Positions 1 through 8,603 are shown, numbered from the stretch's first letter. The stretch: 27,078 nt of DNA from JBEBSD01 sp040394475 (GCA_040394475.1 JBEBSD010000082.1:1-27078), one strand, 5' to 3'. The notes: generated by a model not told the origin, from the letters alone. Numbers and translations are program-made.

Positions 1-55
1 GATTATGAGTGAGGTGCTCTAACCGACCGGCAAACGTTTTGTGAGCTATAGGCCC
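1..55 (-). tRNA. tRNA-Met-like (CAT anticodon), partial at window edge, with D-loop insertion
   Basis: Read on the minus strand from position 55, this has a 7-nt acceptor strand (GGGCCTA), TA, a D-stem GCTC/GAGC, an anticodon arm with loop CTCATAA (anticodon CAT), and then runs off the window. The D-loop is about 23 nt where 8-10 is normal; about 14 nt (28-41, containing the palindrome AAACGTTT) sit between A14 and the usual GTCGGTTA. Position 30 of the anticodon stem is C and faces C at 40, whereas related tRNAs have G-C there. The T-arm and the 3' acceptor strand lie outside the window, so folding cannot be completed. It could be a degenerate tRNA copy or an unusual but working one; the good promoter upstream argues for transcription. 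Confidence 0.6.
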
Positions 56-77
56 GGCTCCTTACGGATTGGGAGTG

Positions 78-108
78 CAAAATTAGTTATTCCCTGGTTT
101 TCTCCAAA
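78..108 (-). promoter_or_regulatory. Bacteroidota-type promoter for the left-edge tRNA-like gene
   Basis: On the minus strand, TTTG (108-105) and TAATTTTG (85-78) are separated by 19 nt. This fits the Bacteroidota -33 TTTG / -7 TAnnTTTG consensus at normal spacing. Initiation would fall near position 71, giving a leader of about 16 nt before the tRNA 5' end at 55. Confidence 0.6.
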
Positions 109-149
109 TTAACACCTCAGAATAATGCGGTGATTTTCGTGTTCTTAGT

Positions 150-157
150 TACTTTTG
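150..157 (+). promoter_or_regulatory. Possible -7 box of the HD-domain gene
   Basis: TACTTTTG matches TAnnTTTG and ends 15 nt before the TTG start codon at 173. No clear -33 TTTG is present at the expected distance, so the assignment is tentative. If correct, the leader would be very short. Confidence 0.35.
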
Positions 158-172
158 TAAAAAAAGGCTGCT

Positions 173-1405
173 TTGAACAAGCGAAAAATACTTAATGACC
201 CGGTTTACGGATTTATTAACATCCCGTCTGACTTTCTTTTTGACCTGATCGAACATCCCTGGTTTCAACGATTGCGGAGGATCCGGCAGCTGGGACTCGC
301 AGAGTTCGTATATCCGGGGGCTTTACATACCCGGTTTCACCATGCATTGGGGGCGATGCACCTGATGGGAGAGGCCTTACAGACGCTCAGTGCCAAAGGC
401 AATCGCATCAGTGACGAAGAGTGGGAAGCCGCGCGGGCGGCGATACTGCTGCATGACATCGGTCACGGACCTTTCTCTCATGTGCTGGAGTATGTCCTGC
501 TTTCGGGGGTGCCGCATGAGCAGATTTCGCTGGTCCTGATGGAGGAGCTGAATACCCGCTTCGACGGGCGGCTGGAGCTAGCTATTCAAATGTTTAAAGG
601 CAACTACTACCGGAAATTCTTCCATCAGTTGATATCCAGTCAACTGGACATGGACCGGATGGACTACCTGAACCGGGATTGTTTCTATACCGGGGTGGTC
701 GAAGGAGCTATCGGTACCGATCGCCTGATTAAGATGTTGGATTTGAGCGAGGATCAGTTGGTTGTAGAAGAAAAAGGATTGCTGAGTATTGAGAATTTTC
801 TCAATGCCAGGCGGACCATGTATTGGCAGGTATACCTGCACAAAACCGCCCTTTGCGCCGAAAATATGCTCGCGCAGATTATCCGGAGAGCACGTGAGCT
901 GATTGCGGGAGGAGAGGAGCTGTTTGCAAGCCCGGTATTAAAGCTGTTTCTCAGCCACCGGTTTACCATTCGTGATTTCCGGGAGAACCCGGAGTATGTC
1001 CGCCAATTCACACAACTGGACGACCTGGATTTATGGGCTGCCATTAAAGTCTGGACCCAGCATCGGGATCCGGTACTTGCTGCGATCAGCGAAATGCTGC
1101 TCAACCGCAACTTGTACAAAATCAGCTTTTTTGCGGCCCCGCCTACCCCGCTGCAACTGGAGACGATCTATGAAAGCTTGCGGAAGCAGGGTGTTCCGGA
1201 CGCCTGGCATTCCTATTTTTCAGTGGCAGGAAGCGCTTCGAACTCGGCTTATATCGCCGATGAAGAGCAAATCCAGGTCCGCATGAAAAACGGGAGTATC
1301 CTCGACATAGCAGCAGCTTCCGAACTTCCTACCATTAAAGCCCTGAGCAAGATTGTAACGAAGTTTTACGTTTGTTGGCCTAAAACTGTATCTTTGCGGG
1401 AATAA
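173..1405 (+). CDS. HD-domain phosphohydrolase (SAMHD1/dGTPase-like, COG1078 type)
   Basis: The 410-residue protein belongs to the HD superfamily of metal-dependent phosphohydrolases that includes dNTP triphosphohydrolases; its substrate is not evident from sequence. Metal-site motifs are visible: HTRFHH at residues 52-57, LLHDIGHGPFSH at 92-103 with the H94-D95 pair, and DMDRMDYLNRD at 159-169. There is no signal peptide, so it should be cytosolic. The start is TTG at 173; the N-terminus MNKRKILNDPVYGFI resembles relatives from the same phylum, which supports this start over a later ATG. It lies 93 bp upstream of lpxD in the same direction, an arrangement I recall as common in Bacteroidota. 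A functional link to lipid A synthesis is not established. Confidence 0.88.
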   Translation: MNKRKILNDPVYGFINIPSDFLFDLIEHPWFQRLRRIRQLGLAEFVYPGALHTRFHHALGAMHLMGEALQTLSAKGNRISDEEWEAARAAILLHDIGHGPFSHVLEYVLLSGVPHEQISLVLMEELNTRFDGRLELAIQMFKGNYYRKFFHQLISSQLDMDRMDYLNRDCFYTGVVEGAIGTDRLIKMLDLSEDQLVVEEKGLLSIENFLNARRTMYWQVYLHKTALCAENMLAQIIRRARELIAGGEELFASPVLKLFLSHRFTIRDFRENPEYVRQFTQLDDLDLWAAIKVWTQHRDPVLAAISEMLLNRNLYKISFFAAPPTPLQLETIYESLRKQGVPDAWHSYFSVAGSASNSAYIADEEQIQVRMKNGSILDIAAASELPTIKALSKIVTKFYVCWPKTVSLRE

Positions 1406-1498
1406 GGTTTATTTACGGTTACCAACGCAAGTCTGAATGTCTGCAAAACCCATAGTCAGCATTAATACCATTTCAAAAACACGTTTTTAACCCTTTGT

Positions 1499-2539
1499 AT
1501 GGAGTTTACAGTAAGTCAGATTGCACAAATGATTGATGGAGAAATACAAGGCGACGGTTCTCTTACGATCAATTCTGCAGCAAAAATAGAAGAAGGAACA
1601 GCCGGCAGCATCTCATTTTTGGCCAATCCTAAATATGCACCTTATCTCTACACTACCGGCGCATCGGCTGTAATTGTGAATAAGGATTTTGTGCCTGACC
1701 AGCCTGTAAAGCCAACCTTAATATACGTATCAAACGCTTACCTGGCCTTTACGCAATTGCTGGAAGAGTACCAGCGCCAGCTTTGGCAGCAGCGGAGAGG
1801 AAGGGAACATCCGCATTATATAGGAGAAGGGACCGCTGTCGGCGAAAACGAATATATCGGAGCCTTCGTCTATATCGGTAAAAACACCAGCCTCGGCCGG
1901 AATGTACAGGTTTATCCGGGTGCCTATATTGGCGACGGGGTCACCATCGGCGACAATACGGTCGTCCATCCAGGCGTGAAGATCTATAATAATACCGTGA
2001 TTGGTAACAATTGTTTTATATTTGCCAACGCCGTTATCGGAGGCGATGGCTTCGGGTTTGCCCCCCAGGCCGATGGTACGTACCGGCGGATCCCCCAGTT
2101 AGGAAATGTGGTGATCGAGGACGATGTAAGCATCGGTTCCAACACCACCATCGACTGCGCCACGATGGGGGCGACAGTCATCCGGAAAGGAGTAAAGCTG
2201 GATAATCTTATCCAGATCGCCCACAATGTGGAAATTGGACAAAATACGGTAATCGCTGCGCAGAGCGGCGTGTCCGGCTCTGCCAAGATCGGCGAGCAGT
2301 GCGTAATTGCAGGGCAGGTGGGCATCGTCGGGCATATTTCACTTGCGAAAGGCACGAAAGTCGGTGCCCAGTCGGGAATCGGAAAATCGATCAAAAAAGA
2401 AGGACTGTCACTAAGCGGCTCTCCGGCAACGGATTTGAATACACATTTACGTTCCCTGTCCCTTATGAGGCATTTGCCGGAAATGGAAAGGCGCCTGGAG
2501 GCTGTTGAACAGCAGCTGGGGAAAGAAAAAAGCGAATAA
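1499..2539 (+). CDS. lpxD: UDP-3-O-acylglucosamine N-acyltransferase LpxD
   Basis: LpxD catalyses the third step of lipid A synthesis in the cytoplasm: transfer of a 3-hydroxyacyl chain from acyl carrier protein to the 2-amino group of UDP-3-O-acylglucosamine. The 346-residue length matches the family. Residues 1-100 form the uridine-binding N-terminal domain. From about 105 to 300 there are left-handed beta-helix hexapeptide repeats, including the conserved GGDGFGFA at 181-188 and IQIAHN at 238-243, whose H242 corresponds to the catalytic histidine (H239 in E. coli). The C-terminal tail (about 310-346) is helical and charged. It precedes lpxC/fabZ by 82 bp and is probably cotranscribed with it. 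Confidence 0.97.
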   Translation: MEFTVSQIAQMIDGEIQGDGSLTINSAAKIEEGTAGSISFLANPKYAPYLYTTGASAVIVNKDFVPDQPVKPTLIYVSNAYLAFTQLLEEYQRQLWQQRRGREHPHYIGEGTAVGENEYIGAFVYIGKNTSLGRNVQVYPGAYIGDGVTIGDNTVVHPGVKIYNNTVIGNNCFIFANAVIGGDGFGFAPQADGTYRRIPQLGNVVIEDDVSIGSNTTIDCATMGATVIRKGVKLDNLIQIAHNVEIGQNTVIAAQSGVSGSAKIGEQCVIAGQVGIVGHISLAKGTKVGAQSGIGKSIKKEGLSLSGSPATDLNTHLRSLSLMRHLPEMERRLEAVEQQLGKEKSE

Positions 2540-2621
2540 TATCCTGAAACATTCGCATTGTTAATATCAACCAAAAGCTATACCGAATCGCCTCGCAAGG
2601 TTTAGTGAAGTACTTAGACTG

Positions 2622-4013
2622 ATGAACGAAAAACAGCAAACTATTAAAAAGCAGGTATCCGTATCCGGTGTGGGATTGCATACCGGAGTACAGGCAACCA
2701 TGACCTTTGTACCTGCGCCCACTCATCATGGGTATAAATTTCAGCGGATCGATCTTCCCGACCAGCCGGTGGTCGATGCGGATGTCGATAACGTAGTGGA
2801 TCTTTCCAGGGGGACAACAATTGAGCAGAATGGTGCGCGTGTTCATACAGTGGAGCATACGCTGGCGGCATTGGTAGGATTACAGATTGATAATGTGCTG
2901 ATTCAGCTTGACGGACCGGAACCCCCGATTCTGGATGGCAGCTCCATCAAATTCGTGGAAGCGTTGCAGGAAGCCGGGGTGGTGGAGCAGAATGCCTACC
3001 GGGAGTATTTTGAAATCCCCGAATACGTGCATTATAAAAACCCGGAAAAAGATATCGAAATCGCCGCGTTACCGCTTCCGGATTACCGGCTGACAGTGAT
3101 GGTCGATTATAATTCTTCCGTCATTAACAGTCAGCACGCGTTTCTCAATGACATCGCCCAATTTCCGGAGCAAATAGCAAAATGCCGGACGTTTGTTTTT
3201 CTGCATGAACTGGAGAATTTATACAAACAAAACCTGATCAAAGGCGGGGACCTGGCGAATGCCATTGTAATTGCCGACCGGGCTGTGGAAGAAGGAGAGC
3301 TCGATTACCTGGCCGAATTGCTGAACAAACCGAAAGTAAGCCTCGACAAAGGGAAAGGAATCCTGAATAACCTCGAACTGCACTATCCCAATGAAATGGC
3401 CCGGCATAAGCTGCTCGACCTGATCGGGGATCTGGCGCTGGTAGGGAGGCCCATTAAAGCACAGATTCTGGCGGCCCGTCCGGGCCACGCGGCCAATATT
3501 GCTTTTGCCAAAAAGATCAAAAAGCTGATCAAACAGGGCAAAGGAGATATCCCGCGGTATAACCCCTCCAAACCGCCGGTATTCGATATCAACCAGATCT
3601 CGCAGCTGCTGCCGCACGGGTACCCGTTCCGGATGATCGATAAGATTATCGCGCTGGATGAAACAAGCGTGGTGGGAATTAAAAATGTCACGATCAATGA
3701 AGAGTTTTTTGTGGGGCATTTTGACGGGAACCCGGTAATGCCGGGAGTACTGCAGCTGGAAGCCATGGCGCAGACAGGAGGGATCCTGGTACTGAGCTCG
3801 GTCCCGGATCCGGAAAATTACTGGCCTTATTTAATAGGGATCGAGAACTGCCGTTTCAGAAAGAACGTATTTCCCGGCGATACGGTCATTTTCAAGTGTG
3901 TATTTACTTCGCCGATGAAGCGCGGAATTGTTAAAATGACCGGAAAAGGATATGTGAACAACCAGCTGGTCTGCGAAGCCGATATGATAGCAAGTCTTGT
4001 AAAGAAAAAATGA
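2622..4013 (+). CDS. lpxC/fabZ: Bifunctional LpxC deacetylase / FabZ 3-hydroxyacyl-ACP dehydratase
   Basis: This is a fusion of two enzymes that compete for the same acyl pool. Residues 1-305 are LpxC, the zinc-dependent UDP-3-O-acyl-GlcNAc deacetylase and committed step of lipid A synthesis: VSGVGLHTG at 14-22, HTVEHTLAAL at 75-84 with zinc ligand H79, DGSS at 105-108, H262 and D266 as the other two ligands, and H289 as probable general acid. Residues 315-463 are a FabZ hotdog-fold dehydratase with GHFDGNPVMPGVLQLEAMAQ and catalytic-type H366 and E380. The fusion is characteristic of Bacteroidota. All key residues of both halves are present, so both activities are probably intact. The stop overlaps the lpxA start (ATGA), suggesting translational coupling. 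Confidence 0.97.
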   Translation: MNEKQQTIKKQVSVSGVGLHTGVQATMTFVPAPTHHGYKFQRIDLPDQPVVDADVDNVVDLSRGTTIEQNGARVHTVEHTLAALVGLQIDNVLIQLDGPEPPILDGSSIKFVEALQEAGVVEQNAYREYFEIPEYVHYKNPEKDIEIAALPLPDYRLTVMVDYNSSVINSQHAFLNDIAQFPEQIAKCRTFVFLHELENLYKQNLIKGGDLANAIVIADRAVEEGELDYLAELLNKPKVSLDKGKGILNNLELHYPNEMARHKLLDLIGDLALVGRPIKAQILAARPGHAANIAFAKKIKKLIKQGKGDIPRYNPSKPPVFDINQISQLLPHGYPFRMIDKIIALDETSVVGIKNVTINEEFFVGHFDGNPVMPGVLQLEAMAQTGGILVLSSVPDPENYWPYLIGIENCRFRKNVFPGDTVIFKCVFTSPMKRGIVKMTGKGYVNNQLVCEADMIASLVKKK

Positions 4014-4819
4014 TACAACCCTTAGCTTATATACACCCGGAGGCAAAAATTGCGCGGAATGTCGTCATTGAGCCTTTCGCAATGATCCATAAGGATGTGG
4101 AAATTGCCGAGGGAACCTGGGTAGGTTCTCATGCCGTTATCAATGAAGGGGCAAGAATTGGAAAGAACTGCCGGATTTTTCCGGGTGCAGTGATTTCGGC
4201 AATTCCGCAGGACCTGAAATACAAGGATGAATATACACTGACTTTTATCGGTGACAATACCACTGTCAGAGAGTATGCGACCATCAGCCGCGGAACGGAA
4301 GAACATTGGAAAACGGAGGTGGGGTCCGGCTGCCTGGTGATGGCCTATTCCCATATCGCGCATGACTGCCGGGTTGGGAATCATTGTATCATCGGGAACA
4401 ATGTGCAGATGGCAGGTCACGTACATATCGGAGACTGGGCGATCGTCAGTGCAATGAGCGCGGTCCATCAGTTTGCCCGGATCGGCGTACATGCCTTCGT
4501 CTCGGGCGCCTCCCTGGTTCGCAAGGATGTGCCTCCCTTTACGAAAGCGGCGCGGGAGCCGATTTCCTATGCCGGAATTAATTCTGTGGGACTGCGAAGA
4601 AGAGGGTATACCAACGAACAGATTACCGATATCCAGAATGTGTACCGGTACGTTTTTGTGAAAGGACTCAATAATGCCGATGCCCTGAGTCAGATAGAGA
4701 TCGAGTTGCCGGCTTCCAGAGAACGGGATGAGATTGTGAATTTTATCCGGACTTCGGAAAGAGGAATTATTAAAAGTCCGTTTCAGGTTCAGGGCCCCGG
4801 TGGCGCAGAAATGGACTGA
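4010..4819 (+). CDS. lpxA: Acyl-ACP--UDP-N-acetylglucosamine O-acyltransferase LpxA
   Basis: LpxA carries out the first step of lipid A synthesis, acylating the 3-OH of UDP-GlcNAc from 3-hydroxyacyl-ACP. The protein is 269 residues, the usual size. Its left-handed beta-helix runs through about residue 190, followed by a helical C-terminal domain. Conserved histidines correspond to the E. coli active site: H116 and H119 in AYSHIAHDC, H137 in MAGHVHIGD, and H153 in AVHQFARIG. The ATG overlaps the TGA of lpxC/fabZ by four bases, so translation is probably coupled. Confidence 0.97.
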   Translation: MIQPLAYIHPEAKIARNVVIEPFAMIHKDVEIAEGTWVGSHAVINEGARIGKNCRIFPGAVISAIPQDLKYKDEYTLTFIGDNTTVREYATISRGTEEHWKTEVGSGCLVMAYSHIAHDCRVGNHCIIGNNVQMAGHVHIGDWAIVSAMSAVHQFARIGVHAFVSGASLVRKDVPPFTKAAREPISYAGINSVGLRRRGYTNEQITDIQNVYRYVFVKGLNNADALSQIEIELPASRERDEIVNFIRTSERGIIKSPFQVQGPGGAEMD

Positions 4820-4823
4820 GACA

Positions 4824-5441
4824 GTGCAGATAACAGTTGAAAATGTAGGGAAAAAGTTTAACGCCGAGTGGGTGTTGCGACGGGTGAACTGTCATTTTCA
4901 GGCCGGGGAAAAGTATGCGTTTACCGGCGCCAACGGCAGCGGAAAATCAACACTGATCCAGTTGCTGATGGGGCAGCTGCCCGTATCAGAGGGAACTATC
5001 CGGTACAGGCAGGAAGGGGTGTCCCGGCATGTGGACGACTGGTACCGGTTGCTTGTGCTGGCCGCACCTTACCTCGAACTTATTGAAGAGTTCACACTCA
5101 CCGAACTGGTGGCTTTTCACAGGCGTTTCAAGCCGTTCAAAAACGGGTCGGGAGTCGACGACCTGATTGCTTTTGCCCGCTTGACTCCTGCCAGGCATAA
5201 ACTGGTCCGTCATTTTTCATCGGGAATGAAGCAGCGCCTGCGATTGGCGCTGGCTTTTCAGACAGATGTGCCGGTGGTATTTCTCGACGAACCCACCTCT
5301 AACCTGGATCAGGAAGGCGTAGAATGGTACCTGGAGAATATTTCCGGGTTGACGGCAGACCAGTTGGTCATTATTGGTTCCAATCAACTGCACGAATACG
5401 AGTTTTGCGGGAACGTGATTTCGATGGCAGATTACAAATAG
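4824..5441 (+). CDS. Stand-alone ABC transporter ATP-binding protein
   Basis: A single nucleotide-binding domain of about 205 residues. It has Walker A GANGSGKST, signature SSGMKQRLRL, and Walker B VVFLDEPTSNLD. No transmembrane segments are fused and no permease gene is adjacent, so its partner must be encoded elsewhere. I chose GTG at 4824, five bases after the lpxA stop, because the protein then begins with the usual ITVENVGKKF strand; GTG at 4800 would add eight residues and overlap lpxA by 20 bp. Its position at the end of the lpx block suggests cotranscription. A role in envelope lipid transport is possible but unproven. Confidence 0.85.
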   Translation: MQITVENVGKKFNAEWVLRRVNCHFQAGEKYAFTGANGSGKSTLIQLLMGQLPVSEGTIRYRQEGVSRHVDDWYRLLVLAAPYLELIEEFTLTELVAFHRRFKPFKNGSGVDDLIAFARLTPARHKLVRHFSSGMKQRLRLALAFQTDVPVVFLDEPTSNLDQEGVEWYLENISGLTADQLVIIGSNQLHEYEFCGNVISMADYK

Positions 5442-5486
5442 CAAAAAGCGGGTGCGCCGTGACCTCCGCTGCTTTCCCTGAATAGC

Positions 5487-5520
5487 TTACCCGTGAAAAC
5501 GGGTAAAATTTTCCTTTTAA
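5487..5520 (+). terminator. Probable intrinsic terminator of the lpx block
   Basis: A perfect 8-bp stem (TTACCCGT 5487-5494, ACGGGTAA 5499-5506) closes a GAAA tetraloop and is followed by AATTTTCCTTTT. It lies 46 bp after the ABC ATPase stop and before the tolC-like gene, so it probably separates two transcription units. The T-tract is interrupted by CC. Confidence 0.6.
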
Positions 5521-5601
5521 AAACCGAATGAACCGCCCGTAACAAAAGGATGGGTATTGTTTAAGGAGTCTTTTAATATTGACTGGAAATTACACGTCAT
5601 T

Positions 5602-7098
5602 ATGGTTAGAATCTCATCTTTACGCTACAACCTCACCTGCCTGCGCCTGGTAGTTGTATTGGCGGTAACAGCGATGCCCGCAATGGCTCAGCAAACACTT
5701 TCGGACAGGCCGATCGGTTTGGAAGAGGCGATCGGTATCGCCCTGAAAAACAACCCCCAGTTAAAGCAGTCGGATCTACAGGTGCAGGCCAACGATATTG
5801 CGCACCAGCAATCCCGGTGGCAGCGCTGGCCAAGTCTTAGCTTTTCCGCCAGCCAGGGCTTCAGCTTTGGCCGGAATATCGATCCGTTTACCAATGAATT
5901 CGTTCAGCAGAACATTAGCTTCAATAACTATCAGCTAGGGGCCAATGTAACGCTTTTTAACGGGTTTCAGCTTCAGAACACGGTGAAGCAGAATGAACAG
6001 ATCACCCTGGCCAGCCAGAAGGAATACGATGCCGCCCGGAACAGCGTGATGCTGAACGTGGCCTTGTCGTATCTGCAGGTACTCAATAACCAGGAACTGG
6101 TGATTGTAGCGGAACGGCAGCTGGATGCCACCAATGAGCAGGTGACCCGTATGGACAGGCTGGTCACTGCCGGTGTTGAGCCGGTTACGAAACTGCTGGA
6201 CCTGAAAGCGCAGATGGCCAACGATGAGCTGAACCTGCTGAATGCGCAGAACAATGTGGAACTGTCGAAGCTGTCGCTAAAGCAGCACATGAATATTCCG
6301 GGCAACACCCAGCTGGAAATAGCCGCTATAGCGCTTCCGGATCCGCAGATCCAGCTGTACGATGCGACAGTCAACGAAGTGTACGAAGCTGCCATTGCCA
6401 GCTTGCCTCAAATGGAAGCTGCCAAGCTTCGTATTCAGGCTGCTGAAACGGGAATCGCCATTGCCCGGGGACGCTATCTGCCTTCACTGACATTAAGCGG
6501 GGGGATCAGTACGGCTTATTCCAGCAATGCTCCCAAGGAGCGCTTCATTTCGACCGGCCAGCCCGGGTCTCAGATGGAGGTGCCTTCTACGACAGACTTC
6601 TTGTTAATCGATGGAAAACGGGAGTTCCTGACCAGGATCGTTAGCGTCCCGGGAGGAGAGTACCAGCATTTTAACTATTTTAATGTGCTGGATTTTAACA
6701 GGAGCTCTTCGCTGAATCTTAGTCTTCGTATCCCGATATTCAATAATTTTCAGGCCAAGTACAGTGTGGCCAGCGCCAAGGTACAGCGTCTGAATGCGAC
6801 CTACCAGGACGAAATTGCAGCCAACACCATCCGGCAGGATGTTGAACAGGCCTATATCAGCATGGCCAATGCTGCGAAACGGTATACCGCTACGCAGAAC
6901 CAGGTGCAGGCGTTTGATGAAGCGTTCCGGGCGGCGCAAAGCCGGTTTACTGCCGGGGCCTTAAGCACCGCCGAATTCAATATTGCAAAGGCCAATCTGG
7001 ACAGGGGACAGGCTAACCTCGTCCAGGCGAAATACGATTATTATTTCCGGACCAAAGTGCTCGATTTTTACATGGGCCGGCCACTGGATACGAATTAA
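5602..7098 (+). CDS. TolC-family outer-membrane efflux protein
   Basis: This is an outer-membrane channel subunit of a tripartite exporter. I place the start at ATG 5602 (498 residues) because it leads straight into a signal peptide: basic RISSLRYN, hydrophobic LRLVVVLAVTAMPA, cleavage after AMAQ. An in-frame TTG at 5557 would add 15 residues that do not fit. The mature protein shows the two TolC-type repeats of long helices and beta strands, for example GLEEAIGIALKNNPQLKQ near the N-terminus and EQAYISMANAAKRYTA in the second half. A Bacteroidota-like insertion lies between the repeats. The HlyD-type adaptor gene follows after 66 bp and is its likely partner. Confidence 0.9.
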   Translation: MVRISSLRYNLTCLRLVVVLAVTAMPAMAQQTLSDRPIGLEEAIGIALKNNPQLKQSDLQVQANDIAHQQSRWQRWPSLSFSASQGFSFGRNIDPFTNEFVQQNISFNNYQLGANVTLFNGFQLQNTVKQNEQITLASQKEYDAARNSVMLNVALSYLQVLNNQELVIVAERQLDATNEQVTRMDRLVTAGVEPVTKLLDLKAQMANDELNLLNAQNNVELSKLSLKQHMNIPGNTQLEIAAIALPDPQIQLYDATVNEVYEAAIASLPQMEAAKLRIQAAETGIAIARGRYLPSLTLSGGISTAYSSNAPKERFISTGQPGSQMEVPSTTDFLLIDGKREFLTRIVSVPGGEYQHFNYFNVLDFNRSSSLNLSLRIPIFNNFQAKYSVASAKVQRLNATYQDEIAANTIRQDVEQAYISMANAAKRYTATQNQVQAFDEAFRAAQSRFTAGALSTAEFNIAKANLDRGQANLVQAKYDYYFRTKVLDFYMGRPLDTN

Positions 7099-7106
7099 CA
7101 AAGTTT

Positions 7107-7123
7107 CCGGGAACGGCTCCCGG
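7107..7123 (+). other. Short GC hairpin between the tolC-like and adaptor genes
   Basis: CCGGGA (7107-7112) and TCCCGG (7118-7123) form a 6-bp stem with a 5-nt loop. No T-tract follows, so it is not a typical terminator; it could stabilise or partly attenuate the transcript between the two genes. Confidence 0.3.
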
Positions 7124-7164
7124 TTGCACCTATATCATTATCGACTAATTATCAGTAAAATTAT

Positions 7165-8556
7165 ATGGCACGGAAATCTTCTAATACTATCTGGTGGGGC
7201 ATCGGAGGACTCGTAGTCCTTATTGTCGGGGGCTTGCTCCTGGCCAAGCAAATGGGCTGGATCGGGAAAGAAAAGCCGACAGAGGTCGACTTTTCCAAGG
7301 TCTCCCGAACCGACATCGTGGAAAAAGTAAGCGCATCCGGAAAAATACAGCCGGAGGTGGAAGTGAGGCTGAGCCCGGATGTGTCCGGGGAAATCACCGA
7401 ACTCCATGTGGCTGAAGGAGATTCAGTGGTGAAGGGACAGATTTTGTTGAAAATCCGTCCGGATAACTACGAGTCGCAGATGGCCAGGTCCCGGGCCGTG
7501 GTAGATGCCAATAAGGCCTCGATGGAACAGGCAAAGGCTTCGCTGGCACAGGCAGAGGCGCGTTTGGTGCGGCTGAAGGCCAATTATGAAAGGAGTAAAA
7601 AATTGTATGACGATAAAGTGATCGCTACTTCGGAATTCGAACAGGTGAGCGCGGATTATGAGGTGGGGCAAAAGGATATAGAAGCTGCCAACGCCAATAT
7701 TCAGGCGGCCATGTACAACGTGCGCGGGGCCGAAGCGAGTATGCGGGATGCGGCGGAAAACCTTCGTAAAACAACAATTTTTGCACCGGTAAGCGGTATT
7801 GTTTCCCTGTTAAAGGTGGAAGTCGGGGAGCGGGTGGTCGGCACGACCCAGATGGCCGGTACGGAAATGATGCGGATTGCCAATATGGAGGCGATGGAGG
7901 TGCGGGTAAATGTGAACGAAAATGATATCGTGCGGGTGAGCGTGGGAGATACGACCGAGATCGATGTGGATGCCTATTCATCGACAGGACAGAAGTTCCT
8001 CGGGGTGGTCCGGGAAATTGCCAATACCGCAAACGGGTTAATCAACGCTACCACGACGACCACGACCACAACGGACGGCGTGACCGAGTTTGAGGTGCGG
8101 ATCCGGATCCTGAACGAGTCGTATGCGGATATCAGCCGCAGAGGGGCGAAAGTGGCGTATCCGTTTAAACCCGGAATGACGGCATCGGTCGAAATTATTA
8201 CGGAAAAGAAATCACGGGTACTGTCCGTACCCATTGCAGCCGTCACTACCCGGGATAGCCTTGCGGCAGGAGAGGCGGACCAGAATGCCGAAAATGCTGC
8301 TCAGAAACCCAAAAGCAATGTGGTGAATGAGATCGTTTTTGTCAACAAGGAAGGGAAGGCTGCGGTCAAGCAGGTGACAACCGGGATCAGCGACTTTGAG
8401 AATATTGAAATTATTGCAGGGCTTGCAGAAGGAGAAGAAGTCATTTCCGGCCCTTTTATTGCCGTTTCAAAACGCCTGAAGTCAGGCGATGCCATCGTAT
8501 CGAAAGCCGCTAACGGCAAAAAGGATACAGCAAAATCAAATGATTCGTCTAACTGA
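7165..8556 (+). CDS. HlyD/RND-type periplasmic adaptor (membrane fusion) protein
   Basis: The adaptor would link an inner-membrane pump to the TolC-like channel. The 463-residue protein begins with one transmembrane anchor (IWWGIGGLVVLIVGGLLLA, about 9-27). A lipoyl/barrel-sandwich half starts at KVSASGKIQPEVEVRLSPDV, a long helical hairpin spans about 105-195, and the second lipoyl half is TTIFAPVSGIVSLLKVEVGE. Beta-barrel and membrane-proximal domains follow. Within the beta-barrel region lies a run of eight threonines encoded by mixed ACN codons (about 8048-8072). The C-terminus is charged and low in complexity. No permease gene follows; the next gene is on the other strand. Confidence 0.92.
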   Translation: MARKSSNTIWWGIGGLVVLIVGGLLLAKQMGWIGKEKPTEVDFSKVSRTDIVEKVSASGKIQPEVEVRLSPDVSGEITELHVAEGDSVVKGQILLKIRPDNYESQMARSRAVVDANKASMEQAKASLAQAEARLVRLKANYERSKKLYDDKVIATSEFEQVSADYEVGQKDIEAANANIQAAMYNVRGAEASMRDAAENLRKTTIFAPVSGIVSLLKVEVGERVVGTTQMAGTEMMRIANMEAMEVRVNVNENDIVRVSVGDTTEIDVDAYSSTGQKFLGVVREIANTANGLINATTTTTTTTDGVTEFEVRIRILNESYADISRRGAKVAYPFKPGMTASVEIITEKKSRVLSVPIAAVTTRDSLAAGEADQNAENAAQKPKSNVVNEIVFVNKEGKAAVKQVTTGISDFENIEIIAGLAEGEEVISGPFIAVSKRLKSGDAIVSKAANGKKDTAKSNDSSN

Positions 8557-8603
8557 TCGTTCTATTACTGAATTAGTTCGATTTAGTTTAGGTTAATCAA
8601 AGT

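Noticed and set aside
1984..2574. Minus-strand open frame of 196 codons within lpxD
   Set aside because: It is antisense to the hexapeptide-repeat region of lpxD, whose repeated codons create long open frames; no motif or conserved start was seen.
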